A stretch of DNA of 64,000 nt from Tethya wilhelma. Its lineage: Eukaryota; Porifera; Demospongiae; Tethyida; Tethyidae. The translations under genes were made by a program, and so were the position numbers. Position 1 is the stretch's first letter; the number at the start of each line of letters is the position of its first letter. The notes under the pieces are model-generated. The model was not told where the DNA came from. It worked only from the letters and a program-made list of their open reading frames with translations, and did not search any database. Positions 60,546 to 64,000 of this stretch are shown piece by piece. The DNA is taken from contig CAXIPT010000001.1 in assembly GCA_964030475.1 (NCBI GenBank), forward strand, positions 11,341,593-11,405,592, given 5' to 3'.

Positions 60546-60625
60546 ACTCTTTGTGGAATGAACTGAATTTACTGGGTAGTTTGTAAATTTAGTCATTTGT
60601 AGTTACTTCATACTTGTACCACTAT

Positions 60626-61000
60626 TGTTAGGCTGAGTGTGTTGAATTCTCAGGTTGGACTGTAACAAAACTGACAACAAGCATATACGACGGCTAGACA
60701 GGCTAGGCAAACGAGAGAGTTGCTCTCATATACTATTGTATAATTGAGTCTGCTGTCCTGCGAACAAGTGCAGGAACTGCCAGCTAGCTACTGACAACTG
60801 TTGACATTCATGATACAGAGAATCATGGATAGCGAGCAGACTGACTGAGCAGCCCTTACAAACACATTAAATACTGAGCTACTTCCTCTAGAGCTATACA
60901 ACAAATTCAGGGTTGCATGTGTACAAGGCTATACATCAATAAGTAATAATTATTGCTACAATAGTTCAACATACTACTAGATATACATTATGCATGAACA
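60626..61000 (-). repeat. Candidate 3' LTR of the BEL/Pao element
   Basis: The stretch starts tgttaggctgag and ends gcatgaaca on the + strand, giving TGTT...AACA termini (375 bp). On the minus strand it directly follows a G/C-rich purine stretch (ttggccggcggca) downstream of the integrase stop, where BEL polypurine tracts usually lie. The matching 5' LTR is not in the window. Confidence 0.5.
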
Positions 61001-61034
61001 TGCCGCCGGCCAAAGACCTGCGGTCTTTAAAGGT

Positions 61035-61977
61035 TCAAAGTTCACTTTCGAGGGGTAGCAGCATGGCAATCTTGACAACTGGCCGCTTATATATTCCGGA
61101 GTTTGTCTTGATCGTTACAGCTCGTATGTAGCCATCAGCACCTGGGTGCACTTGTACAACTCTTGCGAGTGGCCATTTAGTAGGCACCATATTGTCTTCT
61201 TGCAGAACAAGAATGTCTCCAATCTGCACATTACGAGATGGAAACTTCCACTTGTTTTGGCGTCTCAATGAAGTGAGGTACTCGTCTGCCTATCGATTCC
61301 AGAAGTGGCGAACAACAGATCGGCAAAGGTGCCAACGCTTCAAGAGTGGGAAGTTGCGGTAGGAGAGAGAGGGGTCGGGAATGAACTCGAGGGACTGGCC
61401 AACAAGGAAGTGACCCGGAGTCAATGCTTGCAAGTTATCTTCTTCATGAGGCATGGGTGACAAAGAACAGCTATTCAGGCAAGACTCAATCTGTGTGACG
61501 ATAGTCGTGAGCTCCTCAAAGGTCAACTTGGCATTCCCAACAACACGCCTGAAGTGGTACTTCATTGATGCCTCCCATAGGCCTCCAAAATGAGGGGACC
61601 GTTCAGGAATGAACTTCCGGTCAATTGAATAGTACACCGATATTTCACCCATATACCCTTGGAGTTTGAAGAAATCGTGTATCTCTCTTAGCTCTCCAGC
61701 AGCACCAACGATATTAGTGCCATGATCGCTCAGGATCAGACTGGGCTTTCCGCGTCTGGCAGTGAAGCGACGAAGAGCTGCTATGAAGGCTTCAGTGGTA
61801 AGATCAGACACAGGCTCGAGGTGGACAGCTTTGACTGCAAGTGACACGAAAAAGCATACATATGCCTTGACTACGACAGGTTTCCTGATATAGGCGTACT
61901 TCACTTGGATAGGACCAGCAAAGTCAGTGCCGACTTTATCAAAGACAGGTCCTGGAGTAAGCCGTTCAATTGGTAAC
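61035..61977 (-). pseudogene. BEL/Pao retrotransposon integrase, one in-frame stop
   Basis: Minus strand: LPIERLTPGPVFDKVGTDFA (first catalytic Asp), then FVSLAVKAVHLEPVSDLTTE, LILSDHGTNIVGA (second Asp), FGGLWEASMK (Glu) and LTPGHFLVG. After a TAG at 61290-61292 (where a Trp is expected) it continues with the family's C-terminal domain: LRRQNKWKFPSRNVQIGD and VVQVHPGADGYIRAVTIKT, up to the stop at 61035. The DDE triad is present. The N at 61978 cuts the upstream part; the 64 bases beyond it (to 62042) keep an open frame but do not clearly continue the integrase. Upstream protease and RT are not in the window. Confidence 0.85.
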
Positions 61978-62042
61978 NGTGAAGCACTATATGTATGGGT
62001 ATTTAGAGGGATTGACACAAGGAGCTGAGTTGGACGACGCAC

Positions 62043-62600
62043 TGAAGAAGTATAAGACAGCTGTGAAATCTCACAGAAGAATAAGTCTTAATGAATAGCA
62101 TATTTACCACGCCCACTTTAACACATGTATTAAACCATCTGTGGACCTGATCACCTAATTTTGTTCTCTCAAATTTCTTCAACCATCTTTCAACTAGACT
62201 TGTTCTGCATATTATTGATTTTTGCCACTGATGTTAATTACTGTTACGAATTTTGTAAAGGACAGCTACTGATTGATATCGGCTTTATAATTAACTAACC
62301 ACAAATTTTTTTCTCTCAAAAAGTTTGCTTTTAATACATAGAATGTGCAACATAAGTTTAAAAAGCATAGTGCATTCTACTATGGAGTTCATGTCCAAAA
62401 AAGGAAGTTCAATTAAATGAGTGTAGGTCAAACATTAATCATATTCATGAAAATGAACCCGCCCAAATTTTAGCTACACCCTTAAGGATCACATACACCA
62501 ATATTTAGAACTGCTACTTTCACCCCTACCATGCTATGCAGTGTCAAATGGTGCATGCTTTTTTGGAAATTCTTGCCTTGTTGCGCTATAGATCCACCTG
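62043..62600. other. Intergenic stretch without recognised features
   Basis: AT-rich sequence between the BEL/Pao fragment and the hAT terminus. I see no gene or repeat partner. Confidence 0.4.
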
Positions 62601-64000
62601 CAGTGCTCGAATTTACAGTCGGTCACCAGACAATTTCCGGTCAAATTGCGAGTATGTGGACATAATGTCTGTTTACAATTTTTGCTGACACTGCAGAAAT
62701 TTTTTGCATGTGCTGCAAAAATAATTGCAGGGCAAGCGCCTGCACTAGCAAAAAAATAAAGGGCAAGCATGTGTGCTAGCAAAAAAATTAATTTGTAAAT
62801 GCGCGACCACGTGGGCCAAGTGTAAAATAGTCTATGATATTGGCAAAACATGGCTAAGAGAGCAATAACAGATTCTGCTAGCAGTTCCAGTTCTAGCTCT
62901 CTTTTAGAAACAGTTAGCAAGAAGAAAAAATTGACAATAGCTACAGTGGACAAATGGGTACTGGAGTATGATAAGACACTTAGTACCGCTGTGTGGCTAG
63001 ATTATGAGAAATCAGACCGCAGCCATGTGTCTAAACTTGTATGTAACATGTGCAAAAGGTTTCAAGACAAAATCAAGGGGACAAGAAACTTCAACCGTGC
63101 CTACATTGATGGATCAGTGAATCTAAGGACATCCAGCTTCAAAGATCACGCCTCCAGTGACATGCATGAAAGGGCTATGACTCTGCTTAAAAAGGAGCAA
63201 TCGTCTTCAGTATGTGAATACTCTCCACTGGCTAGATCTTTCGCTAAGATGAACCCAGAAACCAACAGAAGAATGAAATAGAAATTTGGCACAGCATATG
63301 TGATAGCAAAAGAAGGTATGGCTTTTGCTAGGATGAGTTCACTCTGTCAGCTTCAGGACAGGCATGGTAGTGACCTAGGCTTCTCATATAGGAATGATCA
63401 TGCCTATTCAGAGTTTGTTGGGTACATCTTAGAGAGCAGTTAGTCGATCGTTTAAAGAATGCAAAGTTTATGGCATTCAAATGGATGGTAGTACAGACAG
63501 TGCCAATATTGAGGAGGAAATGTTTACTATAGTGTACTTCGATCGAAACAGCAGTGATGGGTGTGTACATGTTCATAACTCCTTTATGTGTGTGAGAAAA
63601 CCTAAGAGTGTGGATGCAATTGGTTTGTTACGATTGTGTGAAGAGAGCACAGACTTACATTGGACTCGAAGAGGATAGCTGCAAAATAATTGGATTTGGT
63701 TGTGACAGTGCCTCTGTGAATGTTGGTGAACGCACAGGAGTTAAAACCCTTCTTCATTCAGACAGACGATGGGTGGTCACAGTTTGGTGTTTTGCTCATA
63801 GGTTGGAGCTGCCACTGAAAGATTCTCTGAACAAGACCTACTTCTCTGATGTGGATGAATTTCTCATACACATATACTATGTGTACTCAAAGTCACCCAA
63901 GAAATGTCAAGAGTTGGAAGACATAATAGCTGGGTTAAGAGAGTGTTTCGAGCCATCAGAATTCCCAAAGAAAGGAGGAGTGAGACCTCTTCGGGCTTGT
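62601..64000 (+). mobile_element. hAT transposon, 5' end and transposase relic (continues past the window)
   Basis: The terminus cagtgctcgaatttacagtc begins at 62601 and matches the other hAT end at 54515 in its first 12 bases. The transposase relic starts at 62850 (MAKRAITDSASSS). Confidence 0.65.
62850..64000 (+). pseudogene. hAT-like (ZNF862/KIAA1586-type) transposase, degraded, right end outside the window
   Basis: The first frame (62850-63278) has a Ser-rich start, then WLDYEKSDRSHVSKLVCNMC and FNRAYIDGSVNLRTSSFKDH then ASSDMHERAM. This is a TTF-type zinc-binding module (C-x2-C...H...H). It ends at TAG 63279-63281, but homologous reading continues: FGTAYVIAKEGMAFA, MDGSTDSANIEEEMFTIVYF (catalytic-core start, from about 63481), GFGCDSASVNVGERTGV and CFAHRLELPLKDSL. 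At least two frame shifts (about 63475 and 63665) break the frame. The order fits hAT transposases related to ZNF862/KIAA1586. It is clearly non-functional as assembled. Confidence 0.8.

Noticed and set aside
62534..62953. 139-codon minus-strand open frame
   Set aside because: It is antisense to the hAT end and transposase start and shows no family resemblance. It is treated as a shadow.

Overview
The window is an AT-rich stretch of animal nuclear DNA. It has spliced genes with GT-AG introns, many dispersed inverted-repeat (foldback) elements, and decayed transposons of several classes. The one clear host gene encodes a DEAH-box spliceosomal RNA helicase of the DHX16/Prp2 family. The mix of Penelope-like, Crypton-like, hAT, BEL/Pao and Ty3/gypsy relics and very abundant small hairpin elements suggests an early-branching invertebrate. 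A sponge is my best guess, but this is an inference and not proven by the sequence.

Layout. Positions 1690-50229 (+ strand) hold 24 in-phase coding exons of the DHX16-like gene, together 2280 nt (759 codons plus a stop). They start in the N-terminal region and run through the two RecA-like domains, the winged-helix/ratchet region and the OB-fold to the stop codon. The first exons lie upstream of the window. Coding sequence is only about 5% of this span; the introns (57 bp to 8 kb) are filled with transposon debris. The debris includes a Crypton-like tyrosine recombinase pseudogene (9915-11446), the 5' part of a Penelope-like element with a candidate hammerhead ribozyme (17557-18606), an internally deleted Penelope-like copy retaining its GIY-YIG nuclease region (23660-24180), a 1.16-kb foldback element (26596-27757), two copies of a transposon with TTGCGCAA iterons, two piggyBac-like TTAA elements, and many hairpin MITEs.

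Positions 50230-64000 contain no recognisable intact host gene. In order they hold a foldback, a possible LINE tail, a FLYWCH zinc-finger ORF cut off by a hAT transposon, a minus-strand Ty3/gypsy gag-protease relic with a second element inserted between its zinc knuckles, an array of GGTATTTGTAAATACC palindromes, a low-copy tandem repeat, a minus-strand BEL/Pao integrase with a candidate LTR, and a second hAT-like transposase relic that runs off the right edge.

Assembly caution. Single Ns occur at 30040, 35041, 43511, 55538 and 61978. At the first three, the sequence left of the N is repeated right of it (about 199, 970 and 1338 bp). This looks like unmerged contig overlap, and it artificially duplicates two helicase exons and one transposon end.
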